Shown in pieces: positions 7,386 through 15,769 of a DNA stretch of 23,921 nt. The translations under genes and the position numbers were made by a program. Each line of letters starts with the position of its first letter. Positions within the stretch are counted from its first letter, which is position 1. The notes below the pieces were generated by a model. The model ran no database searches. It had not been told where the DNA came from and saw nothing but the letters and a program-made list of their open reading frames with translations. Source of the DNA: Akkermansiaceae bacterium UBA5689 (lineage in GTDB: Bacteria; Verrucomicrobiota; Verrucomicrobiia; Verrucomicrobiales; Akkermansiaceae). Location of the stretch: NCBI GenBank assembly GCA_002420305.1, contig DIHT01000058.1, positions 34,619 to 58,539 of the forward strand, given 5' to 3'.

Positions 7386-8639
7386 TTATTCAAAATGGAG
7401 CCGCCCAATATCGGCCCGACGCTGTGCTCCATCAAAATCGACCTTGTTCGCCTCAAGGTGGGCCTTGTTGACCGCGCTCTCACGGTCTTCCCCACCGGCC
7501 ACTACCGCGAGCACCCGGCCTCCGTTCGTTTCCCATTGCCCCGCCTCGTTTCGGCGTGTCCCCGCGTGATAGACCCGAGCGTCCTCAACTGCTTCAAGGC
7601 CCCCGATGACATCTCCACTGCGGGAACTGGCCGGATAGCCTGCGGAGGCCAGAATGACTCCCACACTCCAACCCTCATCAAAACTGAGCAGTTCCGACCT
7701 GAGGTTACCCTTCGCTCCATCACGGCAGAAAGTGGCCAGATCTCCCGATACCAAGGGCATGACAGCCTGACACTCGGGGTCCCCAAAGCGGCAGTTATAC
7801 TCGATAACCTTCGGCCCATCACTGGTAAGCATCAGGCCGAAATAGAGAAATCCCACGTAGCCCAGATCATCATCTGCGAGCCCCTCGATGGTCGGATTAA
7901 TGATCTCCTTCTCGATCTGAGCCATCAGAGCTGGTTCGATCAATTGGCGGCTTGCTACCGCACCCATTCCTCCCGTGTTCGCACCGGTATCTCCTTCCCC
8001 GATCAGCTTGTAGTCCCGCGCAGGGGTAAAGATTACGGCCCCTCTTCCACTCACCGCCGCAAAAATCGACACCTCTGGCCCCTCGAGATACTCCTCAATA
8101 AGCAGGCTCCCTTCTCCGAAACGCTTCTGCCCATAAACCTCCTCAAGAAACGACTCCACACTCTCCTCATCAGGGCAAACCGCAACACCCTTACCCGCCG
8201 CAAGACCATCAAACTTGAGGACCGTAGGATAATTCTCCCCGATAGCTTGCCGGGCCTCCTCTGCGCTTTCCACCACTAGCGCACTTCCAGTCGGGATGTC
8301 ATGCCGCTCCATGAACTGCTTGGCGAACTCCTTACTTCCCTCCAGCAGAGCCGCCTCCTTGGGTGGACCCCAGCAGGGAATACCGTGCTGTGCACAGAGG
8401 TTAGCCAATCCATCGTCCTTGAGCAGGTAGCTCTCCTCCCCCGCGATACAGAGATCAATCGCATTACTCTTCATCCAGTCTATCAAATCGTGCAGCCCTT
8501 CGGCTTCCACAGCCTGAGCGAGCTCGCAAATAGCATCACTTCCCGGAAAGCAAAACAGCTCATTCTCTCCCGGGGATTCGCTCAAAGAGCGTATCAGGGC
8601 GTGTTCCCGTCCACCTTTCCCAACAACCACGATGCGCAT
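7386..8639 (-). CDS. purD: Phosphoribosylamine-glycine ligase (GAR synthetase)
   Basis: PurD joins phosphoribosylamine, glycine and ATP in the second step of purine synthesis. The 417 residues begin MRIVVVGKGGREHAL (N-domain). They continue through an ATP-grasp core with PTVLKFDGLAAGKGV and LLIEEYLEGPEVS, then the TGANTGGMGA block, VGFLYFG and the PurD signature FGDPECQAVMPL. The C-domain is normal, with SVGVILASAGYPA and GGRVLAVVA. Length is typical. The N-domain motif usually read as GPE-x-PL is AGEESYL here, a modest divergence with the catalytic core intact. Start ATG at 8639. The gene lies 92 bp downstream of oppF on the same strand, with no clear terminator in between, so readthrough from the peptide-transport operon is possible. 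Confidence 0.95.
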   Translation of the reverse strand: MRIVVVGKGGREHALIRSLSESPGENELFCFPGSDAICELAQAVEAEGLHDLIDWMKSNAIDLCIAGEESYLLKDDGLANLCAQHGIPCWGPPKEAALLEGSKEFAKQFMERHDIPTGSALVVESAEEARQAIGENYPTVLKFDGLAAGKGVAVCPDEESVESFLEEVYGQKRFGEGSLLIEEYLEGPEVSIFAAVSGRGAVIFTPARDYKLIGEGDTGANTGGMGAVASRQLIEPALMAQIEKEIINPTIEGLADDDLGYVGFLYFGLMLTSDGPKVIEYNCRFGDPECQAVMPLVSGDLATFCRDGAKGNLRSELLSFDEGWSVGVILASAGYPASSRSGDVIGGLEAVEDARVYHAGTRRNEAGQWETNGGRVLAVVAGGEDRESAVNKAHLEANKVDFDGAQRRADIGRLHFE

Positions 8640-8731
8640 GGGCTTAGTGAAGAAAGATCCGCGCCTACTCGCAAGAGCAACGGGAGACAGTCTCGGCCAA
8701 CAAATGTGAATAACCGGGCTGGAACCTCAGA

Positions 8732-9748
8732 TCACTGCACCTTATTCCAGTCCTCCTCACTGAGACAACAGGGGTCCCGGGCTACCCAGTGTCCTGGCTC
8801 GATCTCGACGAGGCTGAGATCCTGCCCAATGGTCTCTTCATATCTCGGATGACTGATCCGGTCTCCGAAAGCGCTCCCAGCCGGCGGATTAATCGGTGAG
8901 GGCACATCGCCCTCCAGCAGGATTCTCTCCCGGTCAGCAGTAGGATCAGCCTCCGGAATAGCTGACAGGAGCGCCTTGGTATACGCATGACACGGACGCT
9001 GGTAAATAGCCTCTGCAGTCGCCAACTCCACAATCTTGCCAAGATACATCACCGCCACCCGGTCGCTCACATGCTGCACCACGGCCAGATCATGGGCGAT
9101 GAAGAGGTAGGAAATTCCCATCTCTCTTTGAAGCTCAAGTAGCAGATTGACGATCTGACTCTGGACTGAAACGTCGAGGGCCGATACCGGCTCATCACAG
9201 ACAATGAGCTTGGGGTTCAGGGCGATCGCCCGGGCAATCCCAATCCTCTGCCGCTGTCCCCCGGAAAATTCAAAGGCAAACTTTTCACCCGAGTTCGCAG
9301 GGAGTCCCACTCGCTCAAGCAGTTCATCCACCCTGCGCCGACGTGCTGCAGCATCACCTTCCCGGTGAATGATTAACGGCTCCTCGATGATCTGCCGCAC
9401 ACTCTGCCGAGGATTCAGGGATTCCACCGGATCCTGAAAAATCATCTGCATATCACTCCGAAGGGAACGAAGTGCTCCCGATGACGAATGCGTAATATCA
9501 ATTCCTTGGAACGCCACCGACCCCGCATTGGGCTTAAGCAGGCGCACCACCGCCTTGGCCAGGGTCGACTTCCCGCAACCCGATTCTCCAACCAATCCCA
9601 CCGTCTCACCTTCGCCGATCGCAAGGGACACGCCATCCACCGCCTTCACCTGCCCAGTCTGGCGTAGCATCAATCCACTACGAACCGGAAAGTGAACCTT
9701 CACATCCTCAATAGACAGCAACGGCCCTTTCGTTCCAACCTCACTCAT
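8732..9748 (-). CDS. oppF: Oligopeptide ABC transporter ATP-binding protein, OppF-like
   Basis: One of two nucleotide-binding subunits of a peptide importer. The product has 338 residues with Walker A GESGCGKST (54-62), the Q-loop IFQDPVESLNPR, the signature FSGGQRQR (161-168), Walker B LIVCDEPVSALD and the H-loop FIAHDL. The OppF/DppF C-terminal extension SPINPPAGSAFGDR is present. The cysteines that normally occupy it (GC, RCP and the next C) are replaced, leaving only CC at 327-328. The ATG at 9748 overlaps the oppD stop as ATGA, which is why it is preferred over an in-frame start at 9787 that would run 43 bp into oppD. It is the last gene of the yejB-yejE-yejA-oppD-oppF operon. Confidence 0.92.
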   Translation of the reverse strand: MSEVGTKGPLLSIEDVKVHFPVRSGLMLRQTGQVKAVDGVSLAIGEGETVGLVGESGCGKSTLAKAVVRLLKPNAGSVAFQGIDITHSSSGALRSLRSDMQMIFQDPVESLNPRQSVRQIIEEPLIIHREGDAAARRRRVDELLERVGLPANSGEKFAFEFSGGQRQRIGIARAIALNPKLIVCDEPVSALDVSVQSQIVNLLLELQREMGISYLFIAHDLAVVQHVSDRVAVMYLGKIVELATAEAIYQRPCHAYTKALLSAIPEADPTADRERILLEGDVPSPINPPAGSAFGDRISHPRYEETIGQDLSLVEIEPGHWVARDPCCLSEEDWNKVQ

Positions 9749-10800
9749 ACGCTTTCCCGGGCCTCCCCCCCGCAACACTCTGGACACGCTTCCACCCAGT
9801 GCCCGGGAGAAAGCTCCCGCAACTCCGGCCGCTCATCTCCAAGACTGCTTCTCCGCCCCAGACGCTGGCAGAATCGACACCCGCTGGCCATTTCTGACAG
9901 AGAAGCCACCATACCGGGAATCGTGTTGAGCTCCGACTTCGGCGGCAGCGAGAGACGGGGAATAGAATTTAGTAGTCCTCGCGTATAGGCATGCAGGGGA
10001 TTGGCAAAAAGTTCCTTCACCGAGGCGCGCTCGACCACCCGACCCGCATACATCACCACCACCTCATCACAATTTTCAGCGATAACACCCAGATCATGGG
10101 TGATCAGGATCGCGGCCATTCCCATTTCAGCCTGCAATCCCTGAATCAGGTCCAGAATCTGGGCCTGCACCGTAACATCCAGCGCCGTGGTGGGCTCATC
10201 CGCGATGAGAAGATCCGGCTGACAGGCCAAGGCCATCGCAATCACCACCCGTTGGCGCATTCCTCCCGATAACTGATGCGGATAGTCTCCCACCCGGACT
10301 TCGGGAGAGGGAATCCGCGTCATGCGCAGGGCTTCAATCGCCGCCTCCCAAGCCTCCTTCTTATTCAGTTTCTTATGTAGCCGGAACACCTCGCTAACCT
10401 GACGTCCGATCCGGTGCACCGGGTTGAGGGCCGTCATGGGTTCCTGAAAGATTGTCCCAATCTCCCCGCCTCTGACCTCATGCAGGCGATCCTCGGATAC
10501 CTTCAGCAAATCCTCTCCCTTAAAGAGCACCTCTCCCCCTAGCACCTTCCCCGCCGGCCGCGGCAGCAGGCTGATCAGCGACATCGCGGTCACGCTCTTT
10601 CCACACCCGGATTCTCCGACAATGCCAAGAGTCTGCCCACGAGCCACCGAGAAGGAAACTCCGTCGACCGCTTTTAAAAGCCCCCGTTCCGTATCAAAAG
10701 CGCTCTCCAACCCACGCACCTGAAGAAGGCCATGAGACTCCGAGTCGTGCTGCCGGTAGACTTCTTGAGCTACTGCCCTCGCTGGATTCACCTCCTTCAT
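9745..10800 (-). CDS. oppD: Oligopeptide ABC transporter ATP-binding protein, OppD-like
   Basis: Partner ATPase to OppF. The 351 residues include Walker A GESGCGKSV (62-70), the Q-loop IFQEPMTALNPVHRIG (117-132), the signature QLSGGMRQR (176-184), Walker B LLIADEPTTALD (197-208) and H-loop ITHDL. The C-terminal peptide-transporter extension (about 290-345) keeps GC (C308) and EAC (C339). It has lost the middle cysteines of the usual four and gained one at 311. The start overlaps the stop of the binding-protein gene by one base (TAATG), and the stop overlaps oppF by four bases, so translation is likely coupled across the set. In E. coli the Yej system uses a fused double ATPase (YejF). Here the two halves are separate genes. 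Confidence 0.93.
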   Translation of the reverse strand: MKEVNPARAVAQEVYRQHDSESHGLLQVRGLESAFDTERGLLKAVDGVSFSVARGQTLGIVGESGCGKSVTAMSLISLLPRPAGKVLGGEVLFKGEDLLKVSEDRLHEVRGGEIGTIFQEPMTALNPVHRIGRQVSEVFRLHKKLNKKEAWEAAIEALRMTRIPSPEVRVGDYPHQLSGGMRQRVVIAMALACQPDLLIADEPTTALDVTVQAQILDLIQGLQAEMGMAAILITHDLGVIAENCDEVVVMYAGRVVERASVKELFANPLHAYTRGLLNSIPRLSLPPKSELNTIPGMVASLSEMASGCRFCQRLGRRSSLGDERPELRELSPGHWVEACPECCGGEARESV

Positions 10801-12836
10801 TACTTTACCCGGTATTGGTCATAGACTTGGTCCACTTCGGGATACGTCTCATCCCGATTTCTGGCCCGCAGGGTCTTCGCCTGCTCCTCCACATCGATCC
10901 AGTAAACATAACTTTCCTGCGCTTCCCGGGTCATTTTCACGTTGAAATCCTCTGGCCACTTCATCCACCGCCAGTGTCCCAGCCGGTAGCTCTCTCTCTT
11001 GTATCCTGGAATCCAGAAAGCCGTATCATGCAAGATCTTCTCCAGTTCCCAAGACATGTCTCGAATGTCTTTCTCCGAAGTTGCAAACCGAATTCCCTGA
11101 GCGAGAGGATCTGCTTCTGAGTTCGCGTAGACTGAAATATTGTTAGTCATCACTCGCGGAGTCTTGGTCCCAGGGTCGTAGGCATTGGACGAATGAATTC
11201 CCTCGAAGTAGCGGGGGAAGGGAGGCTGGGTTCCCCAACCCCAGAAGGTCAGGTCATGCTTCTTCTGCATCACCTTCTCATAGCTCGCCGTGCCATCCAT
11301 TCCATCAAGTCGATACTCCAAGCCAGCTTTGAGCGCCTCTTCCTTCAGTCGCTGTAGCATCTTACCCACCACCGGACTCGAGGTATGAGTAATAGAAAAA
11401 CTGAGTTTATTTCCCTCTGCGTTCTGTAGAACCCCGTCATCGCCCTGCTGAGTAAAACCGGCCTTGGCAAAGGCCTCCCGGGCTTTCTCCGGCGAGTATT
11501 CCCTCGCTGTGACCTCCCCGTTACTGAACTGACCATAGCCCTCGTTGTAAATATTGAGGCGCCCAGCATCACCACGGAGGTCAACATCGATCACCTTCTG
11601 CCAGTTGGTCGCATGTTGCAGTCCAATCCGTACATTCACATCCCCTAGGAAAGGGCGGGAATGGTTTATGTAGAGTCCTCTGGGCACCCGGGGGTAGACG
11701 TTGTAAAAAGTCTTCTTCTCGATGTAGCCGTTGAATACCTCCGGGATCTCCATCTGCTCATACCATCGCTTCGGCAATCCCAGGTGAAACATGTCGATCT
11801 CTCCCTTCTTAAAGAGTTCGAAGACCTTTTCATCACTACGGACCACGCTGTACTTGATGCGGTCGACATTGAAGCGGTGGCGGTAATACTTCTGGTCTCC
11901 CGCCCACCAGTCTTTCACCCGGGAAAGGGTGATGCTACGTCCCTTCACTACGTCTTCTTTGAGAATCTGGTAGGCCCCAGTCGTTGGGCGCACTCTCCAA
12001 TTATAGCGACTCTCAAAATCCGGCCCAAACTCACGATAAAACGCCCTGGAGTATGGGGTCAGGGAGGCATAATACTCCGGCTTGGGCTTCTTGTTGGCCA
12101 GCCGCACCGAGAGGTGCCGATCGTCATAGCGAGTGATATTCTCGAACATCGTCCCGTAATACTGCCGATACCAGGGACCGGTGACGTATTCGGAGAGAGA
12201 GATGTGGAAAGTCATAAAGAAATCATCTACCGTGACCGGATTGCCATCGGACCAGGATGCCTTCTCATTGATTCGAAAGTAAACGGTTCTTCCATCTTCG
12301 CCTACCGCCCACCGATCAGCCAGGCCCGGGATGGTTTCCATCGTATTGGGATGCAGGGATACCAGAGCCATTTCGATATTATCCCAGTGCTCAGATCGAA
12401 AGCTGTTATTCGCATTCTTTCCGATAGAGCGGATCGTAGGTGGAAAGGAGAGCCCTGAGAAATATGTGCTAAAGGTTCCCCCCTTTTTTGCCAGTGCCGA
12501 GCCTAGCTCGGGCTGATCAAGGCCGTCCTTCCAAGACAACCCCTTCGGCAAATCCTCCAAGGTAGCGTCGTAGGTGAAAAATTCAGGATAGGCGAGACGC
12601 CTGTTGGTGTTAGCAAGGTCTTCTTCCAGCTTGTCACGGTCTTCTTCCCCGGGCTCTGCAAGCTGCTTGGCAATTTCCTCCTTCTTCGCCCCAAGCTCCT
12701 TCAGAACCACCTCATTTCGACTGACCCTGAAGCCATCCACCTCCTCTTCGTTATCAAAGTCGGCAAATTCCTTTTTAGAATCGCACCCGAAAAGAACAAC
12801 TATGACAAACAGGGAGGAAATGTGTAACGCTCTCAT
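10800..12836 (-). CDS. YejA-like peptide-binding lipoprotein (solute-binding family 5)
   Basis: This is the substrate-capturing component of the peptide importer, with 678 residues. The N-terminus MRALHISSLFVIVVLFGC is a lipoprotein signal with lipobox LFGC (C18). Residues 42-81 are highly charged with a heptad look and probably form a coiled-coil spacer before the binding domain. From about residue 115 the family 5 fold begins. It includes a NTMETIPGLADRW block, ASWSDGNPVTVDDF, KDWWAGDQKYYRHRFNVDRI and a late ISVYANSEADPL, which resemble YejA more than OppA. It lies between the yejE-like permease (2-bp gap) and oppD (1-bp overlap). The likely ligands are short peptides. The family also includes antimicrobial-peptide (microcin C) uptake proteins. 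The N-terminal extension is longer than I expect for the family. Confidence 0.88.
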   Translation of the reverse strand: MRALHISSLFVIVVLFGCDSKKEFADFDNEEEVDGFRVSRNEVVLKELGAKKEEIAKQLAEPGEEDRDKLEEDLANTNRRLAYPEFFTYDATLEDLPKGLSWKDGLDQPELGSALAKKGGTFSTYFSGLSFPPTIRSIGKNANNSFRSEHWDNIEMALVSLHPNTMETIPGLADRWAVGEDGRTVYFRINEKASWSDGNPVTVDDFFMTFHISLSEYVTGPWYRQYYGTMFENITRYDDRHLSVRLANKKPKPEYYASLTPYSRAFYREFGPDFESRYNWRVRPTTGAYQILKEDVVKGRSITLSRVKDWWAGDQKYYRHRFNVDRIKYSVVRSDEKVFELFKKGEIDMFHLGLPKRWYEQMEIPEVFNGYIEKKTFYNVYPRVPRGLYINHSRPFLGDVNVRIGLQHATNWQKVIDVDLRGDAGRLNIYNEGYGQFSNGEVTAREYSPEKAREAFAKAGFTQQGDDGVLQNAEGNKLSFSITHTSSPVVGKMLQRLKEEALKAGLEYRLDGMDGTASYEKVMQKKHDLTFWGWGTQPPFPRYFEGIHSSNAYDPGTKTPRVMTNNISVYANSEADPLAQGIRFATSEKDIRDMSWELEKILHDTAFWIPGYKRESYRLGHWRWMKWPEDFNVKMTREAQESYVYWIDVEEQAKTLRARNRDETYPEVDQVYDQYRVK

Positions 12837-12838
12837 CG

Positions 12839-14419
12839 CTAGCGGTAGGTAGTGAATTTCTTAGGATCAAATGCCTCTCGGACCGCCTCTCCCACAAAGG
12901 TCACCAAAAGCAGAACCGCCACCATCCCCCCAAATACGGACGCCACGATCCATGGGTAATCGAGATTCGTCACTCCATCCTGCAGGATCCTGCCCCAACT
13001 CGGATATTTGTCTGGCAAACCAAAACCAATAAAATCAAGAGCTGTTAGCGCGGTAATCACGCCGACGACACTAAACGGTAGCAGGGTCACCACGATCGAC
13101 ACGGCGTTAGGCAAGACGTGTCGGAAAATCACCCGGGCAGGACCAGCACCCAGCACTCTGGCAGCCGCTACATAATCCCTCGCCTTCTCGCGGTAAGCTG
13201 CCGTCCTCATGTAGTAGGTAATCCCGATCCACGAGAAAATACAAAGCACCAGCAAGATCGTCACAAGAGTCACATCGTCCCGTCCAAGACGATCGGCAAT
13301 GATGATCACCACGTAAAGAAAGGGGACGTTAGCAAGAATCTCAATCAACCGCTGCACGACAATATCAAAAGCACCCCCAAGGTAACCCATCAGACTTCCA
13401 AGGGTGATTCCAATCGCATATGTCACTCCGAGATAAATAAATGCGGCCTGAAAGACCAGCTGCAGGCCACCATAAATCTGCGCGAGTACATCCCACCCCC
13501 GTGAGTCCGTCCCAAGGTAGTGCCCCGTTCCGAGGCTGGGAGGTAAAGGCGGATAACGCCTTGCCTGGAGCGCGGTAGTGTTTGCTGCCTCCGCAGCTTG
13601 AAAAAGTTCTTCTCCCATCGAAGGCTCCGCACTGCGAACTCCATCTTTCCACTCATAGTAGCCAAGAACATCACCGTTGGTCTGGCTATAGAACTCCTCC
13701 CGCCCTTGCCGCACACCTTTACGGAATCGCACCATGGAATGGCGCCTGTCTTCGTCCTCCACATAAAACCGGTAGGCAAGACCAGAGTAAGGCTCCCGGT
13801 CATCCTCCCGATAAAACAGCCCATCCCGGTCACTCAATTCCTCCTTTGTCGGCTCTGCTGAGTCGAAGGTGGCGTCAAACGGAACAAGCGGCAGTAATAC
13901 CCAGTTTTTCTTTCCCTCATTCTCAAAGGTTTCTTTCAGCTGCCGGTAGTCCGCTTCGCTCTTACCAGCCTGCCCAAATTTTTCTGCGATGTAGCTTTTC
14001 TGCGAGAATGCCGGACTATAAAGCCTCCCCTCATACTTCACCAGAAGCGCCCTCTTTCCAACCAGCGCATGGTCGAGCAGGGTCAGCAGAAGGAGTCCCG
14101 CAAGGATCCACAGAGAAACATATCCACGAGTGATGGATTTGAAGCGCTTCAGCTTCCGCAGGGTCTGGGGATTCCAATGCACCTTGCGGGCCTGCTTCAT
14201 CACGGAAAGCACCCCGGCTCCCAGCAGAACTCCACACAAGATATATCCAACGATATTGGCCTGGTACTTTTCCCACCAAGATGCCGATGCCAGCTCCCTC
14301 TCCTTCGCCTCGAAGGAGAAAACCCAATCTAACGTTGGCAGAGCCCACCCAGCATGATGGGCGATCACCGCGCCCACGCTGACCAGAATAAGAGTGATAC
14401 CTGTAAGTCGAAATACCAT
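12839..14419 (-). CDS. yejE: YejE-like ABC permease with extra N-terminal helices and a periplasmic insertion
   Basis: The second membrane subunit of the Yej-type peptide importer, 526 residues against roughly 340 for E. coli YejE (recalled). The YejE core is clear: RGYVSLWILAGLLLLTLLD (99-117), LLVKYEGRLYSP, LGTDSRGWDVLAQI (302-315), a permease EAA-type loop AAARVLGAGPARVIFRHVLPN (418-438), LDFIGFGLP and GEAVREAFDPKK at the end. Two additions stand out. Residues 1-90 hold two extra hydrophobic segments (about 4-22 and 55-74). Residues about 190-290 are an extra hydrophilic block in the first extracytoplasmic loop, inside which 209-265 resembles MORN_2/YwqK repeats (FYSQTNGDVLGYYEWKDGVR). The gene starts directly after the yejB stop (TAAATG) and ends 2 bp before yejA. 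Confidence 0.88.
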   Translation of the reverse strand: MVFRLTGITLILVSVGAVIAHHAGWALPTLDWVFSFEAKERELASASWWEKYQANIVGYILCGVLLGAGVLSVMKQARKVHWNPQTLRKLKRFKSITRGYVSLWILAGLLLLTLLDHALVGKRALLVKYEGRLYSPAFSQKSYIAEKFGQAGKSEADYRQLKETFENEGKKNWVLLPLVPFDATFDSAEPTKEELSDRDGLFYREDDREPYSGLAYRFYVEDEDRRHSMVRFRKGVRQGREEFYSQTNGDVLGYYEWKDGVRSAEPSMGEELFQAAEAANTTALQARRYPPLPPSLGTGHYLGTDSRGWDVLAQIYGGLQLVFQAAFIYLGVTYAIGITLGSLMGYLGGAFDIVVQRLIEILANVPFLYVVIIIADRLGRDDVTLVTILLVLCIFSWIGITYYMRTAAYREKARDYVAAARVLGAGPARVIFRHVLPNAVSIVVTLLPFSVVGVITALTALDFIGFGLPDKYPSWGRILQDGVTNLDYPWIVASVFGGMVAVLLLVTFVGEAVREAFDPKKFTTYR

Positions 14420-15769
14420 TTATCCAAACCGAATCCGGGGATCGACAAAAGCCACACAAAGATCGGAGATCACATTACCCAGAAGCATCAAAGTCGCCGA
14501 AATCGTCAGCACCCCCAGCACTACGGGTTCATCTTTTTCCAGAATGGCGCTATACTGTAACAGGCCAAAGCCATTGATATCAAAAATCCCCTCGATAAGA
14601 AAGCTCCCGCCTACGATCAAGGTCACGTTCTGTCCAACTGTAGTAGCGATCGGGATGATAGAATTACGGAAGGCATGCTTGAATACCGCCGAGCTGTAAG
14701 GAACTCCCTTGGCTGTCGCAGTCCTCACGTAATCCGCCGCCAGGTTATCCATCAGGTTGTTCTTCATCATGAAGGTCATGAAGGCAAAGCTTCCCACGAG
14801 GTAACAAGCGAGAGGCATGACCGCGTGGTGAAAGAGATCAAAAATCTTCGCGCCAAGAGGGAGTTCACTAAAATTCTCCGAGACGAATCCCGAGAGAGGA
14901 AAAAGGTCCAGACGCGCTCCCAGGAAGACGAGAAGGAAGGACCCGAGCACGTAGCCAGGAATTGCATATCCAGAAAAGACCGCAATGGATGAAACGTTAT
15001 CCAACCAGGTGCGATGCTTGATGGCCTTGACGATTCCCAAAGGGATACAGATCCCATAAATCAGGATCATTGAAATCACTCCGTAGAAGAGAGAAATCGG
15101 AATACGTTCACGCACTAGGCTTATCACGGGATCATCATACTTATCGGATTTCCCCAGACTTCCCTGCAACAGCCCATCATAACCCGACCGGAAGAGCACG
15201 GCCCGCTCCTGAAGACTTCCCGCATCGGGGAGTTCTAACCCTCCCGAATTTCTTTTCCATCGCTTCCCCAGCTCCGCGACCCCGACTACTCGCGCTTTCC
15301 AGTCATATTCATCAATCCTGTCTATGACGATAGCCTTCTGGACATCGGACAGGTCCTCCGAAGGCCTGAGTTCGACGCTCCCATCCTCCTTCTTGACTAT
15401 ATCTGCATCCATGTTCACTCCTGGAATCTGGATCGAAATCCTCGTCTCCTCTTCGTTGAAGCTCCGAGCTGTCCGCTGAAGGTCCCGAGGCACTACACCC
15501 AGCCATTCAAGGTAAGACCTCCAAGTTCCTTTTTCCCTACGGTGCCTCTCCTCGATTTCAAAAAGCTGAATGGGCGTGATCGCCGCTCCCTCCGATTCTC
15601 TCATCCCTGAGGTTCCACCCTGCTCACCGGCAGCCGCATTATTCATTTCCTGCAGGTCCCTCTGCACTGGTCCGCCCGGGGCAGCCCGCATCAGAATGAA
15701 AACCAGCATCGTAATCCCGAGCAGCGTCACAGGAACCAGAAGTAGACGCCGGAGAAAATAAACCTTCAT
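14420..15769 (-). CDS. yejB: YejB-like ABC permease with enlarged first periplasmic loop
   Basis: First gene of the minus-strand peptide importer operon, 449 residues. The N-terminal helix LRRLLLVPVTLLGITMLVF and APGGPVQ are classic YejB/DppB features. The C-terminal half has PISLFYGVISMILIYGICIP, YVRTATAKGV followed by AFRNSIIP, the YejB-type NGFGLLQYSAI and the ending FVDPRIRFG. Between the first and second helices the loop runs from about residue 32 to 222. It is about 95 residues longer than E. coli YejB as I recall it, and the extra part is charged (roughly 92-190). Its partner YejE is enlarged in the corresponding loop. The start ATG at 15769 has no Shine-Dalgarno and faces the oppA operon across 269 bp. 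Confidence 0.9.
   Translation of the reverse strand: MKVYFLRRLLLVPVTLLGITMLVFILMRAAPGGPVQRDLQEMNNAAAGEQGGTSGMRESEGAAITPIQLFEIEERHRREKGTWRSYLEWLGVVPRDLQRTARSFNEEETRISIQIPGVNMDADIVKKEDGSVELRPSEDLSDVQKAIVIDRIDEYDWKARVVGVAELGKRWKRNSGGLELPDAGSLQERAVLFRSGYDGLLQGSLGKSDKYDDPVISLVRERIPISLFYGVISMILIYGICIPLGIVKAIKHRTWLDNVSSIAVFSGYAIPGYVLGSFLLVFLGARLDLFPLSGFVSENFSELPLGAKIFDLFHHAVMPLACYLVGSFAFMTFMMKNNLMDNLAADYVRTATAKGVPYSSAVFKHAFRNSIIPIATTVGQNVTLIVGGSFLIEGIFDINGFGLLQYSAILEKDEPVVLGVLTISATLMLLGNVISDLCVAFVDPRIRFG

Noticed and set aside
7317..8279. 320-codon open frame opposite purD, and a 271-codon one opposite pyrC (4535-5350)
   Set aside because: Both lie entirely across well-identified enzymes and read as unstructured, His/Arg/Ser-rich sequence.
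9749..9787. Upstream extension of oppF to 9787
   Set aside because: The ATGA stop-start overlap with oppD at 9745-9748 gives a better start, and the extension is not conserved-looking.
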